Position numbers and translations under genes: made by a program. Below, in pieces: positions 46,742 through 57,156 of a DNA stretch of 64,000 nucleotides. Each line of letters starts with the position of its first letter. Position 1 is the stretch's first letter. A model generated the notes under the pieces. The model had not been told where the DNA came from. It saw only the letters and a program-made list of their open reading frames with translations, and searched no databases. Source of the DNA: Xanthoparmelia taractica (taxonomy: Eukaryota; Ascomycota; Lecanoromycetes; Lecanorales; Parmeliaceae); contig JANQBS010000087.1 of assembly GCA_033085395.1 (NCBI GenBank), positions 1 to 64,000 of the forward strand, in the 5' to 3' direction.

Positions 46742-48873
46742 AAAATTTCCTCAGCAATGTTGGAATCTGATCCTTCAGAGAATGAGGGCTTCTGGGGTCG
46801 ACCCTGGCCCCGGAGAAGTCACTAGGTGCGCTATCCGTGCGCTCTTTCGGGCCGGAGAAGACCACCGCCCTCTACAACATACTAGCCGGACTATCAGATT
46901 ACCCCACCCAAAGACCAGCGCCTCTACCATCCTGAGATGGCCTTGCGATTCATGCCTGTCTTGCTAAGATGTCTCACTTTCGTGCAGCATATTTATTCAT
47001 CTCAAGCTACATGGGATAGATGGGACAGAGCGCTGACTATCAGCCTCGAATGCCCCTCGACTCCAAATCCACCTCGGGCACTATTTCAGGCTGGGTAACA
47101 GTCCACTTCGTGGTGTAATTCATCCCCGGCGACGACCGTGCTACTGGAGCAAACGCAGCTTGTATCACTAGGGTATCACAGTCCCTCCCAGAGATGACAG
47201 AACAACCTGAACAGGCAATCGAACCCTGCAATGAATCCTCATGCTTTCGGAAGCAAGCTCAATACTGTGCTCTCTTCATTATGTTTCATGAGTCTGTCCG
47301 GTGACCCGCCCTATCACCGTTGTTATAGCTTTTCAAGCTCTGCTATCCCTGCCATCATAGATGGCATGGACAAAACATTTCGCGACCCGGCTCTCGAAAC
47401 CCCGACAAACTGTCGCTCGAACACCAAGACATAATGATCACCTCTAGCCTACTGTTCCTAGCTTCACGCTTTAAAGAATTATCTATATAAACAACCTTCC
47501 TACCTCGGTCTACAGCACACCGGCCGTATCTCCGAACCCGATCTTACGCCACTGTCCGAAACCCGAATCCGCAGCAGGATCTCCCACTCACCGCACCGCA
47601 AAACACCAAAATAACGCCCATACAAGAGCAACCCGCACGTTATCAAAACCCTAAACGCTACCAGAAAATACTCAACCAGAAAACAACTCATCCAATCCAT
47701 GCCCGCTACCTCTACCAGACCTACCGCCATAATCACCACACCACGGCACCCCTCCCGCCGCGAACCTCGACCTCCACACCTCCATGCATTACCTCCATCC
47801 AGCTCTACCGCATCCACACCTGCATCCATATTCAAATCCACCGCCACCAAACCCATCACAAGCCCCACTAGTCGAAGCGAACCACAAACCTACCGAAGCG
47901 CCTATAATCCATCCTCTTCATACCACACTTCGACACCGTAATCAAGTCTCAGCCCACATCCCATCGCATCTCGCACTCGCAACTCTGTGCCGCATTATGG
48001 AAGAGGAGGATCATAAGAGAAGCCGTGATGGGTGTGAGGAGGGAAGGAAAGGGAGGGGGAAGGAAGACGGATGGGAAGAGAAAAGATGAGAGCGACGGCC
48101 GATGAATAAATGAGAGCGAGCAGCGATTCACATGCTACATATACGTAAGAACTCATATATACATATATACACATATGCGCCGGCGAGTACGGACGCCGCT
48201 CACCGGACCCTTGGATCAGAAATTGGAATATGAAGAAGGCATTACAATGGCATCTTGAGCAACGTATTCTAGCTTCGAGGACAAGGAATCTGGCTTTGGC
48301 CTTTTTGGTCTTCTTCATCTGATGTAACAAGGTAGTGATACATAGGATATAGAGCCGAGTAATCAATCTATCGCGCTTCCCACGAAGGAACCAAAAAAAT
48401 CCTTCCCTCGCATACAATAGATAGCGCCGACCATTTGAGCTGCGATATCTGAAATCGATATATCCCATTCACACTCACTCACTGACACTACACACAAACC
48501 ACTGCCTTTGAGGGTGTGAGAGCTGAGAGCACGAACCATGTCGCTCGAATGGTCCGTTCCTGGATGCTACGGCATGGAGGATCCGTGAATGTCATCGAAA
48601 AGTGTAATGGGTGGACAGCTGGTAGGCCAAAAGAGCAAGCTGATTTTCGGAGCAAAACTGTTCCAACAGGCCAAACGCGCCGTGCCGAGACAATGGCGTG
48701 GGGTGCAGATAGGGTGAGAGATTCTTTCGTCGATGGGCTGGTCCAGTAGGATGGCAGTAGATAGACAAGAAACAGAGTCCATTCGCTGCAGCACGTTGGC
48801 CGACATCGATCCGAGTGTCGCGAACCAAAATTACAGTGACCCGGAGTAGCAGGCCAGTATCAAATCAGGTACT
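46742..48873. other. Intergenic, no supported gene
   Basis: Only low-complexity and short frames. An imperfect AT repeat (CATATATACATATATACACATATG) lies near 48,150-48,175. A purine-rich tract lies at 48,000-48,090. Confidence 0.4.
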
Positions 48874-49860
48874 TCAAGGTGTTGCCGAACTCTCCGGCGT
48901 CTTGGGCGGTAGTGAGGCCAGGGCCTGCATTTCTATGGATTTTTTGTATTTACTGACGTGGTGCCTCGTCAGGCGACGTCTAGGGTCTTCGCCTCGTATG
49001 TGTTTCCATTGTCCCAAAATCTTAATCTTATGCGACGTGGGCGCCTTGACACGGCTCAAGGCCACTCCGTTTTCCATGGCCCACATGAGCTCGGCCATGC
49101 CCCGCTTTGCATTCGCGGAGAGTTTCGCCCTGTGGGAGAAGTCGGTGGTGGCGGGCAAGGCCAACATGGTCGTGTCGCGGGGCATGGCGGCGAGGATGGT
49201 GTCGGGCCGGAGGTGCAAGCTGTGTGTGAGGGCCCGATCGATCGAGTCGGCTTTGTTTCCCTGTGGCTCGTGAAGATGGACTTCCAGGCGGCTGCCTTCG
49301 AGGAGGAACTTGTAGGCAAGGATCAGACGATGTCGAAGGGTGCTCGGAGCACAGGCAGTGGTGAGGTGGATTTCCTTTCCCCTACCGGATCTCTTGTAAT
49401 AGCCTTTGGGAATTGCCCTTTTCTTGGGCTGCTGGACTACTTCGGGATTGGGGAGTTGTTCTATACGGTACACCCCCAGACTATCATCTTTCTTCGGTTG
49501 TGCACCTGCTTTTGTCAGGTAGGTGCAAGGTCCAAGACGGGTCAACGCTTCGGAGAGAGTCATGATTGTGGTCTGATTGCTTCCTTTTTCAGACAGCTTG
49601 AGCGACACCTCATGTGGGTGTGGAAAAAACTTCTTCTTTAAGGAAGATAGTTGTCTGCTAGCAATTACACCCTGCTGATCATCGTCACCGGCGCTGAATA
49701 AATGGTGTATCAGATGAAGCGCACGTCTCCCGTTGGGCTGGAGCCGCTCTGGAGCGCAGCGAAACTTGATGCACACATTGCTAGCATAGATGAGAGGATG
49801 AGGATGGGGATGAGGATGCATGGAGTCTTGAGATAGGATATGGATGGGGATGAGTATCAA
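48874..49860 (-). CDS. Hypothetical protein, weak IF3-like hint
   Basis: An open single-exon frame of 328 residues on the minus strand. The N-terminus is low-complexity (HPHPHPHP, from a hexanucleotide repeat at 49,798-49,850), so the real start may be a later ATG such as the one at TIMTLSEALTRLG. The middle reads KEIHLTTACAPSTLRHRLILAYKFLLEGSRLEVHLH. In mitochondrial initiation factor IF3, a KEI- strand is followed by a helix with L..RL..A..FL..G and a V.V strand; the match is suggestive, not firm. A basic tail follows (RRRLTRHHVSKYKKS). If IF3-like it would act in mitochondria. Otherwise unknown. Confidence 0.5.
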   Translation of the reverse strand: MILIPIHILSQDSMHPHPHPHPLIYASNVCIKFRCAPERLQPNGRRALHLIHHLFSAGDDDQQGVIASRQLSSLKKKFFPHPHEVSLKLSEKGSNQTTIMTLSEALTRLGPCTYLTKAGAQPKKDDSLGVYRIEQLPNPEVVQQPKKRAIPKGYYKRSGRGKEIHLTTACAPSTLRHRLILAYKFLLEGSRLEVHLHEPQGNKADSIDRALTHSLHLRPDTILAAMPRDTTMLALPATTDFSHRAKLSANAKRGMAELMWAMENGVALSRVKAPTSHKIKILGQWKHIRGEDPRRRLTRHHVSKYKKSIEMQALASLPPKTPESSATP

Positions 49861-50481
49861 GTAAAGTTAAGTAAGATAGTCAGTCAATCGTTCGAAATTC
49901 GAGAAGAAAAGATCTAGCCGTATTAGGGAAAGCTTAGGGTTATAACCATCTGATGCCAAGGATCTAGCAATCAATAAGGTTAGTGCATTAAGGGTCCAAC
50001 AACAGATCCAACAGCCAGCCAAGCCAGCCAACATGCAACATACAGCATCTTTCTCTCTCTCATATATATACAATACACACAATATATACATCTTGATACT
50101 TTCATCCCCCCTACCAATCGACTGATCCTCTCATCTCTCTCAAGTGAATCAATCTCCTTCTCAATCGAGTCTCGGATGGCTTGATTAGTATCCAGACCTT
50201 AGGAGACAAACATCTCGACTCGGAACTTTGATTCGGACTTTGCGCGTTCGGACTTTGCACATATATGTCCTCTCCCCCACGCATGGCCAGAATGATCTAA
50301 GAGCAGCGCCGTATCGCGTATATATAAGAGCTCATGCTACTCCCACTATCCCGTCCATTCTCCCACAGACCTTTGTTGTCCTCACTCCGCTTCACTCTGC
50401 TTCCTGCTCTGCCCCTCGTTCCTCCCTACACTAATCTGCCAGTGCCCAACAGCCCAGTTCCTCTTCTCAACCACATCGGAC
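49861..50481. other. Upstream region of the dehydrogenase
   Basis: Contains AT-rich simple repeats near 50,060-50,090 and a pyrimidine-rich leader (50,335-50,480). A TATA box is listed separately. Confidence 0.4.
50317..50328 (+). promoter_or_regulatory. TATA box of the dehydrogenase gene
   Basis: GTATATATAAGA lies 155-165 bp upstream of the ATG at 50,482 and is followed by a CT-rich stretch typical of fungal transcription start regions. Confidence 0.5.
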
Positions 50482-51471
50482 ATGTCATCCCGCTACGCCG
50501 CCGTTCACCAAAACCCCAAAGGCCCTGGAGATGCCCGTCCTACAGCCCTCGACATCATCAACGACGAAGGCTTGCAGGGCAAGCTCACCGACAAGGTCTT
50601 CCTCATCACTGGCTGCTCCTCAGGCATTGGTATCGAGACCGCCAAAGCGCTCAACTCGACAGGTGCCAAGCTCTTCCTCGGAGTCCGCGACACCGCCAAA
50701 GGACAAGCCGCCCTATCAGACGTTCTAAAGCCAGGGCGCGTCGAACTCTTGAAGATGGACCTCAACTCCCTCGACAGCGTGCGTTCAGCGGCGGAGAATT
50801 TCAAGAAGAAGAGCAAGACCCTAAACATCCTCATCAACAATGCAGGTGTCATGGCGACACCAGAGGGCAAAACGGCCGACGGCTTCGAAACTCAATTCGG
50901 CATCAACCACCTCGCGCACTTCCTACTCTTCCAGCTCCTCAAGCCCACTCTCCTCGCCTCCGCAACCCCAACCTTCAACTCCCGCGTCGTCTGCCTTACC
51001 TCCTCCGGCCACCGGGGCGCCGGCATCCAGTTCGACAACTACAACTTCGAAAAGGGCGATCATTCCCCCTGGACCGCGTACGGGCAGAGCAAGACGGCGA
51101 ATATATACATGGCGAACGAGATTGAGCGGCGCTACGGAGCAAAAGGTCTACACGGGTTGAGTGTGATGCCCGGGGGGATCATGACGGGACTGCAGGTGCA
51201 CGTCAAGGATCAAATAGCCGCGATGCTGGAGGCGGCGCGGGACTACATGAAGAGCCCAGAACAGGGTGCCGCTACGACCGTGTATGCGGCGCTGAGCAAG
51301 GAGTGGGAGGGTAAGGGTGGAAGATACCTGGAGGATTGCCAGGAGGCTGCAGAGGTGGAAGGTACGTCGCCGATGGCAATGGGATACCATCCGAGGGCAT
51401 ATAATGAGGAGGGCGAGAAGAAGCTGTGGGCGGATTCCTTGAAGTTTGTGGGGATCACGGATGATGTATAG
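50482..51471 (+). CDS. Short-chain dehydrogenase/reductase
   Basis: Single exon, 329 residues. The classical SDR Rossmann motifs are intact: TGCSSGIG at 43-50 (cofactor loop), Asp in KMDL at 91-94, NNAG at 119-122, the catalytic Ser in TSSGH (173-177), and YGQSK at 200-204 supplying Tyr and Lys. The layout resembles the retinol-dehydrogenase or WWOX-like group (LFLGVRDTAKGQ, FGINHLAHFLLF). The residues after the first strand (GVRD) fit NADP(H) use. The substrate is unknown. No signal peptide, so cytosolic. It converges with the sugar transporter, with 59 bp between the two stop codons. Confidence 0.9.
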   Translation: MSSRYAAVHQNPKGPGDARPTALDIINDEGLQGKLTDKVFLITGCSSGIGIETAKALNSTGAKLFLGVRDTAKGQAALSDVLKPGRVELLKMDLNSLDSVRSAAENFKKKSKTLNILINNAGVMATPEGKTADGFETQFGINHLAHFLLFQLLKPTLLASATPTFNSRVVCLTSSGHRGAGIQFDNYNFEKGDHSPWTAYGQSKTANIYMANEIERRYGAKGLHGLSVMPGGIMTGLQVHVKDQIAAMLEAARDYMKSPEQGAATTVYAALSKEWEGKGGRYLEDCQEAAEVEGTSPMAMGYHPRAYNEEGEKKLWADSLKFVGITDDV

Positions 51472-51530
51472 GTTTGGACTGGTCCTATCTCTGATCTTTG
51501 TGGTAGCTACGTCATACCCAGCTGAGAAAT

Positions 51531-53239
51531 CTATACTAAGCCTTCAAAGCCTTTCTCTTTATGAGCTACACGACCCTTGGCAGCCACCATGTCACTCCTT
51601 CCAAGATGTTCTGGATCCCCATTGCCAGCCATCGTTGCGGTAATAACAGCGTCCTCCTCTCCCGCAAACAGACGATCAAAGTCCTCGAGCTCTCTGCCTT
51701 TGCTTTCAGGAAAGAACAGATAGATAATCGGTACCCACGTTGCCTGCTCAAAACACAACATCAGCATCCTTGTCGACAGCCGCAGCTTCCACACAGCCTC
51801 CCTCTCATGTCTCATACTCTACTTACATTGAGCACCGCGAACACGATGTAAGTTCCCCAACCCACATTCTCAATCGCCGGCGGCGTAATCTGCACAATCA
51901 AAATTTTACAGATCCAATTCGCCGCCGTCGAAATACTCGAGCCCTTCTGCCTCAACCTCAACGGCAAGATTTCCGACGGGTAAACCCAAACGGTAGCCTG
52001 GAAGCCAACAGTAAAAGCGCCTTCGAACAAGAACAACATGACCGCACCCGCAATGCCCGCCGCGTACGCGACCTCCGTCTTATACTGGACCTGGTAGACG
52101 AGAGCCGCCTGGGTAGCCATGACGAGCGCCATGACGGAAATCATGGAGAGGAGGAGTGGGCGCCTGCCGACACGGTCGATGAGAAGCCAAGGGAAGAAAC
52201 TCGCGACAAAGAACCAGAGCTGCAGGAAGCCGGACATGAGGGCCGAGAGGTGGGTGCTGAAGCCGACGTTTCGGAATAAGGTCGACGAATAGTAGATGAT
52301 GGCGTTTATACCGCCTAATTGTTGAAACGCCAGTATAGCACAGGCAATGACGAGGCGCCTTCGACTGTGGATCCTGTCCGCTTTGAGTAGCGTTTTCCAC
52401 GAGCCCGCATTCATCGCACCTTCTTCCTCGACCGCGCGGACGATGTCGTTGTGCAGTGACACAACCGCCTGATCGTCTAATGAATGGCCTTTTAAGCGCC
52501 GAAGAACGGATAACGACTCCTCGGATCGATTATGGGCCGCAAGCCAGCGCGGACTTTCTGGTAGTATAGCGACGATGAGAAGCATCGGAAAGAGGAAGAC
52601 GCATTGCAAAATGACCGGGACCCGCCAAGCATAATCGATCCAATAAATGAGATCGGTGCCAATGTTGAGCGTCGAAAGCTGCATGCAAGCCCCTGCTGGC
52701 CTTCGGTGAGAACTCGGACTGGAAGACTGGCACGGTCGAGTTGATGAAGCCCAGGCCGCAGCCGGAGACGATGCGGGCGACAATGATGTGGGCGCGCGTG
52801 TAGGCTGTGGATTGGAGCAGGGAGCCTAGGATCATGATGAGGGCGCCGGTGGCGGCGCTTTTGCGTCGGCCGAGGGCTTCGCCGATGATGGATGTGGTGA
52901 TGGCGCCGAGGAAGCAGCCGACTGGTGATTACGTATGGCTACTCTTAGTACACGGTTTCTCTCTCTCTCAGTTGCGTCGAGTGGACAGTAGAACCTACTG
53001 TTGTATATAGACGCTATCGTTCCAATCATAGTCTGGCTGGGTTTATCAAACGTGTCATTGAAGGCATCGCCGTTTACTCATTATCACTTAGCTCGATACC
53101 TCTATAGCATACAAAATGGGAGAAATCGAAACCCACCCAATCCCCCCAACAGCCCGTTATCATAACCTATCATCAAAAAGCCCAGTGACGTGAGCGTCGT
53201 GACCGTAGCAAACAAGGCCGGGCCGCGGAGTTCGAGCAT
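51531..53239 (-). pseudogene. MFS sugar transporter with frameshift
   Basis: Exons on the minus strand: 53,239-53,137, 53,076-52,999, 52,921-51,827 and 51,743-51,531. Introns of 60, 77 and 83 bp have GT...AG ends. The family layout is clear: MIGYDNGLLGG, VNGDAF, IGCFLGAITTSIIGEALGRRKS, ARIVSGCGLGFINSTVP, SEFSPKASRG, then CMQLSTLNIGTDLIYWID, PESPRWLA, FQQLGGINAIIYYSSTLF, DRVGRRPLLL, WVYPSEILPLRLR and PESKG, giving 12 membrane helices. Between SRG and CMQL (about 52,690) only one base remains where relatives have about nine, so the reading frame changes. A few codons are also missing between YWIDYA and WRVP. The exon lengths sum to 3n+1, confirming the break. No intron borders lie there. Unless this is a sequence error, the protein stops early, near helix 4. 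Confidence 0.8.
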
Positions 53240-53962
53240 ACTTGGGTAAAGGGACGGATTATGGATAGATAGACAGAAGAGGGTCAGTGGGACGAATCGA
53301 TCAGCAGGTGCGTTGCCAGACACAGTCTCTACCGTCGCAAAAGATCAAGAAAATTGCATAGAGAGACCATTATCTATGTATCGACAGAAGATACATTTAA
53401 CAAGACATGCACCATTTGCGAGTACTTGAGAGCATTTGCGACGTCCCAATCGCAAGTCGTACCCAGTACCTTTGTCAAACAAACAACCAATCAACAACAT
53501 ACGAAAAGGCGATAAGATCAACATCTCTCCTCTCGCATCAATTCCCTTATGCGTATGGGAAAGAGCAGCGGGGTCGTGCATATGCATGCATGGTCGATAA
53601 TGATAGGCACCGAGCGCCATATCAGCCTGCATGTTGGTTATCTAGATACGTACAGAGTCCAACAAGTTCTATGGACTTCGAGGACTGCTTAGAAAGAGCT
53701 GCAGGCATCGAGCTTCAATGGGGAGCAGTTCTTGACAAAAGAACTTTGGCCCCAGCTCCGTGTCGTGCTACAGTGCTCACGCGGGGATACCGGCTTTTAA
53801 AAGGTAACGAGTTAGGGTTAGGGCACACCAGGGTAATTCTCAAAGGTAAATATCTTCTCGTTTATTATGACCTCTACTCTTCTATTCGTTTACTATCAAC
53901 TCCCCTCGCCCGCATTACCCGTCTCTATCTTAGCAATCCTTACCGCAGTGGTAGCATGTACA
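53240..53962. other. Intergenic
   Basis: A 202-codon plus-strand frame (53,407-54,015) is open but overlaps the homoserine-kinase relic in another frame and has no domain. The telomere-like GTTAGGGTTAGGG is at 53,811-53,823. Confidence 0.4.
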
Positions 53963-55043
53963 ACGAAAATAATCAGAGTGCCAGCCACTTCGGCAAACCT
54001 TGGATCTGGCTTTGACGTTCATGGTCTTGCCCTCAGGCCCGCACCGTCATTTTCTCAAGGATTCAGCAGCAACTTACTACTTGAGTTACATATAGAGGAT
54101 TTGTGTCGAGAAGCTTAAACTCGGTTCCTCCATGGAATTGCGATTTTATATGCCAAGGCGGGGGTTTCAAATTATTGAGCTTTTTGGTCCATGTGAATTT
54201 GGTCACTCAAGTTGCGCTCTGTGTACTACGTTGCTATGGAAAAGAAGCCTTTCCTTCTGCTACTAGAGTAAGCTTAATAACAGCAATTCCACTCTCGCGA
54301 GGTCTAGGATCCTCAGCTGCTGCTATATTTGCAGAGGTAATGCTGGGCAATGAAGCAGGCCATCTGGGTCTATCTGAAGAAAGGATAATTGACTGCTGCC
54401 TGATGGTTGAGCGTCATCCCGATAACATCGCCTCTGATCTCTTTGGCGGCTTCATCGGAGCATTTGTGGATACCGCCCGTATAGAGATACCGCTAAGCGA
54501 AGTCTTACCTAAGCTTTCTGGAGATGCAGACACCAGCCTCTTACCAATTCATAAGCCGCCTCTAGCCATTGCATGCTACCATCATCACCAACTCAATCCA
54601 GATATTAAGCCTATTACAGTGGTTCCCGCTTTTCACTCGAAGACGGCCGAGGCCAGAAGCCAGCTACCACATAGCTACACACGCGAGGACGTTATGTTCA
54701 ATATCCAGCGGTGCGCTTTGCTCCCCATCATACTTGGCCGAAGCCTTTGCATGCGGCGAAAACCTCTGAGGCGATGTGAGACCGGCTCCATCAACCCTAT
54801 AGGACTAATTTGGTCCCATGGTTGGGTGCGGTGCTACCAGACCTTCAATATGACAAGTACCCTGGGCTTCTCGGAACTTGCCTTAGTGGTGCCGGGCCAT
54901 CTATAATGGCATTGGCAGCCCAAAACTTCGAGACGATAGCCCAAGCTGTCTTTATGATACTATCGAAGGCCCAGGATGTTCGCTATGATTGGCAGGTGCT
55001 CGAGCTAGATCCAGATGGAGCCACTTGTAATGAAACAAATTAA
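53963..55043 (+). pseudogene. Homoserine kinase (GHMP family), broken copy
   Basis: Blocks of threonine-pathway homoserine kinase appear in order but in three frames. Frame one (53,963-54,115): KIIRVPATSANLGSGFDVHGLAL and LLELHIEDL. Frame two (54,106-54,760): PPWNCDFIC, VLRCYGKEAFPSATRV, the GHMP ATP-binding loop IPLSRGLGSSAAAIFAEVM, CLMVERHPDNIASDLFGGFIG, IEIPLSEVLPKLSG and VMFNIQRCALL. Frame three (54,765-55,041): KTSEAM, a TGA, DRLHQPYRTNLVPWLG, then PGLLGTCLSGAGPSIMALA and YDWQVLELDPDGATC. So at least two frameshifts and one nonsense codon are present. Homoserine kinase phosphorylates homoserine in threonine synthesis. An essential functional copy must lie elsewhere; this is probably a decayed duplicate. 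Confidence 0.82.
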
Positions 55044-57156
55044 GACTTTTGTCACGTCCAGGAGAGCGAATCAAGGCTTGCTGAATGACAACGAGCTCAT
55101 GGCTCGAAGGTTTGATGCACTGCCTTCTGAATATGTCACAATTGCTGGTTTTGAAGCATCAACGGTGGACGACCCCTTCTCGACTAAGGACGAGACGCTC
55201 CAACGCAGCAGCTAGTGCATTTATTGGTGACCTTTAGATCTTCGAAGACAGGAGAAAGAATGATGTCTAAATAGACAAGCCTGCTCTACGAGGCAAGAAA
55301 CAACCTGTGGGGAGTGCGCATTGCTCTTTTTAAGAAGTGAGTCACGTATTCAACCAAGGGGGAAAGGCACAATTGTCACGTCAATAGGCCTCAAACGTTA
55401 CCTGGCCGCTTTTTCACTATCACATCGGGTATTTTTCAGATTAGCACGTCAAAATTCCATAATCGCACTGAGCTTTCTGGCCAAGCGACCAAGTTGAACT
55501 AAGATGGGGTTCTGCGTCTCAGTAGCGGTTCGTCCCATCATCCCGCCGACCTGAAATAATTATCACGTTGTTGAAGCTCAGGCGTAGGTATTTATGGCTG
55601 CATCACAATACCTACTTTGACTTCCGGTTCCCCTAGGGGTTCTTCAGGTTATCTTTTCCTTCGTCTTATCTTCTTTATTTCTTTTGCCATCTGTACTTAA
55701 AGGTAGGACTTGTGCTGAGGGCCTTTCATCTCCGCTGCAAAGGATGCCCAGTTAGGATCCCTGCGTCAGCAACGACTCTAGGAGTTCGAGCTTAGGTTGC
55801 AATCTTTTTGGGGCTCGTCAAAGTACACTCATCCCATGTACCAAGTTGGAGGCGATACGTTGGGTATGTAAGGGACAGCTTGACACTACCTTGCGAAAGA
55901 TTGTATACATATGTCCGATCACATTCAACAGGTACCGTGAGTGTAGACAAACCTCACATGAGAGGGGCTGAGGGAGGTGATATTGGCCTTGAGGCTGTGA
56001 TGGGGTGTTGAAGGCAAACTTTGACAGGCCTGGTGAACATTTGACGATGGGAAATTTCGTGGGATCGCGCTTCGAAGTCTTTGAGGTACGGGTGGCTAAA
56101 ATAAGGAGGAATGGGGATCGTTGACGAGATGTGAGATTGAGGCCGAGCTTGCCTCATACTGTGGAAGGTGACGCGCATATTATTGGTGATGGGCAAAGAG
56201 CTATGGCAAAGTGATTGCACTAGAAGGACGAACAGATCTAGACTACCAGAGCGGCGCATGAGCACATAGGCAAAATGGCAGGGCCGATACAACAATGTAG
56301 ATTTGCGAATACGAAGGATAGGGGTGACATGGTGACATAGTAACAACAGGTCTGCGCAGTCATTTGCCTCTTAGCTAGATGGACCGCGTTCCTTGCAGGC
56401 CACACTAAAATATCGTCTGCCGGATTTATATCGATATCTGCTAGATCTTACATCTGCGAGATCTACATCCAGATCGGGTAATCATGAGACCCAAGAAGCA
56501 AACCTTATGCCATTTCTTGCGCCCATCATTCCTATAGATCTTTTGGCCGACGAGGTGGCTTCTTCTGGGTCTAACCTATTTTAGCTTAAGCTATATCTTA
56601 CTCAACTTTGGCCGTTAGAAATAGCCGAGAGTTGCCGAGGAACTTGACTCTGGTGACTCTTTGTGCGCTGTTCTATCTGCCTTCCTTTTCACTCTCCCAT
56701 CGTCCAGAAGACATGTTTCAATCCGCCTATGTGTACTCCAAGCCAACTGAAATGTGTAGCACAAAAAGAAATGCTCAAACCCAGAGACTCGGGAATGCAG
56801 GGGGCCTGCAGGGGTCAGACTTGCATCACAGGGCACAAATTTGCCCGAGAAAAAACAAGCCTTATGCCGACTTCGGTCACTTCGGTCTCCTATACAGAAA
56901 TCCCATCTACCTCTCTCAACATCTATACTAGTATTCCTTTCTTTTGTCATTTCCTTCGGCTTTTGAAAAGGCTTGGAAAAATCTAGGTTATGATGTCCTA
57001 GTGTAGGATATTGCTGTTCTCGGTCATGTCACGCTCCACTGGGCAGCTTTTTCGATCATCTTACGATCTGGCAGGAGATCCGATATATACCTGCATGCCA
57101 CCTCCCGTAACTATGTCTTTTTCTTCATTCTCTTCATCTCCAGTGTATCAGCCGCC
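55044..57156. other. Intergenic, no supported gene
   Basis: Short open frames only. TATA-like GATATATACC is at 57,079-57,088, about 70 bp before the oxidase ATG. Confidence 0.4.

Noticed and set aside
47500..47868. Minus-strand frame of 122 codons
   Set aside because: Gly/Val-rich translation of low-complexity C/A-rich DNA; no domain.
53407..54015. Plus-strand frame of 202 codons
   Set aside because: It runs out of frame into the homoserine-kinase relic and shows no family pattern.
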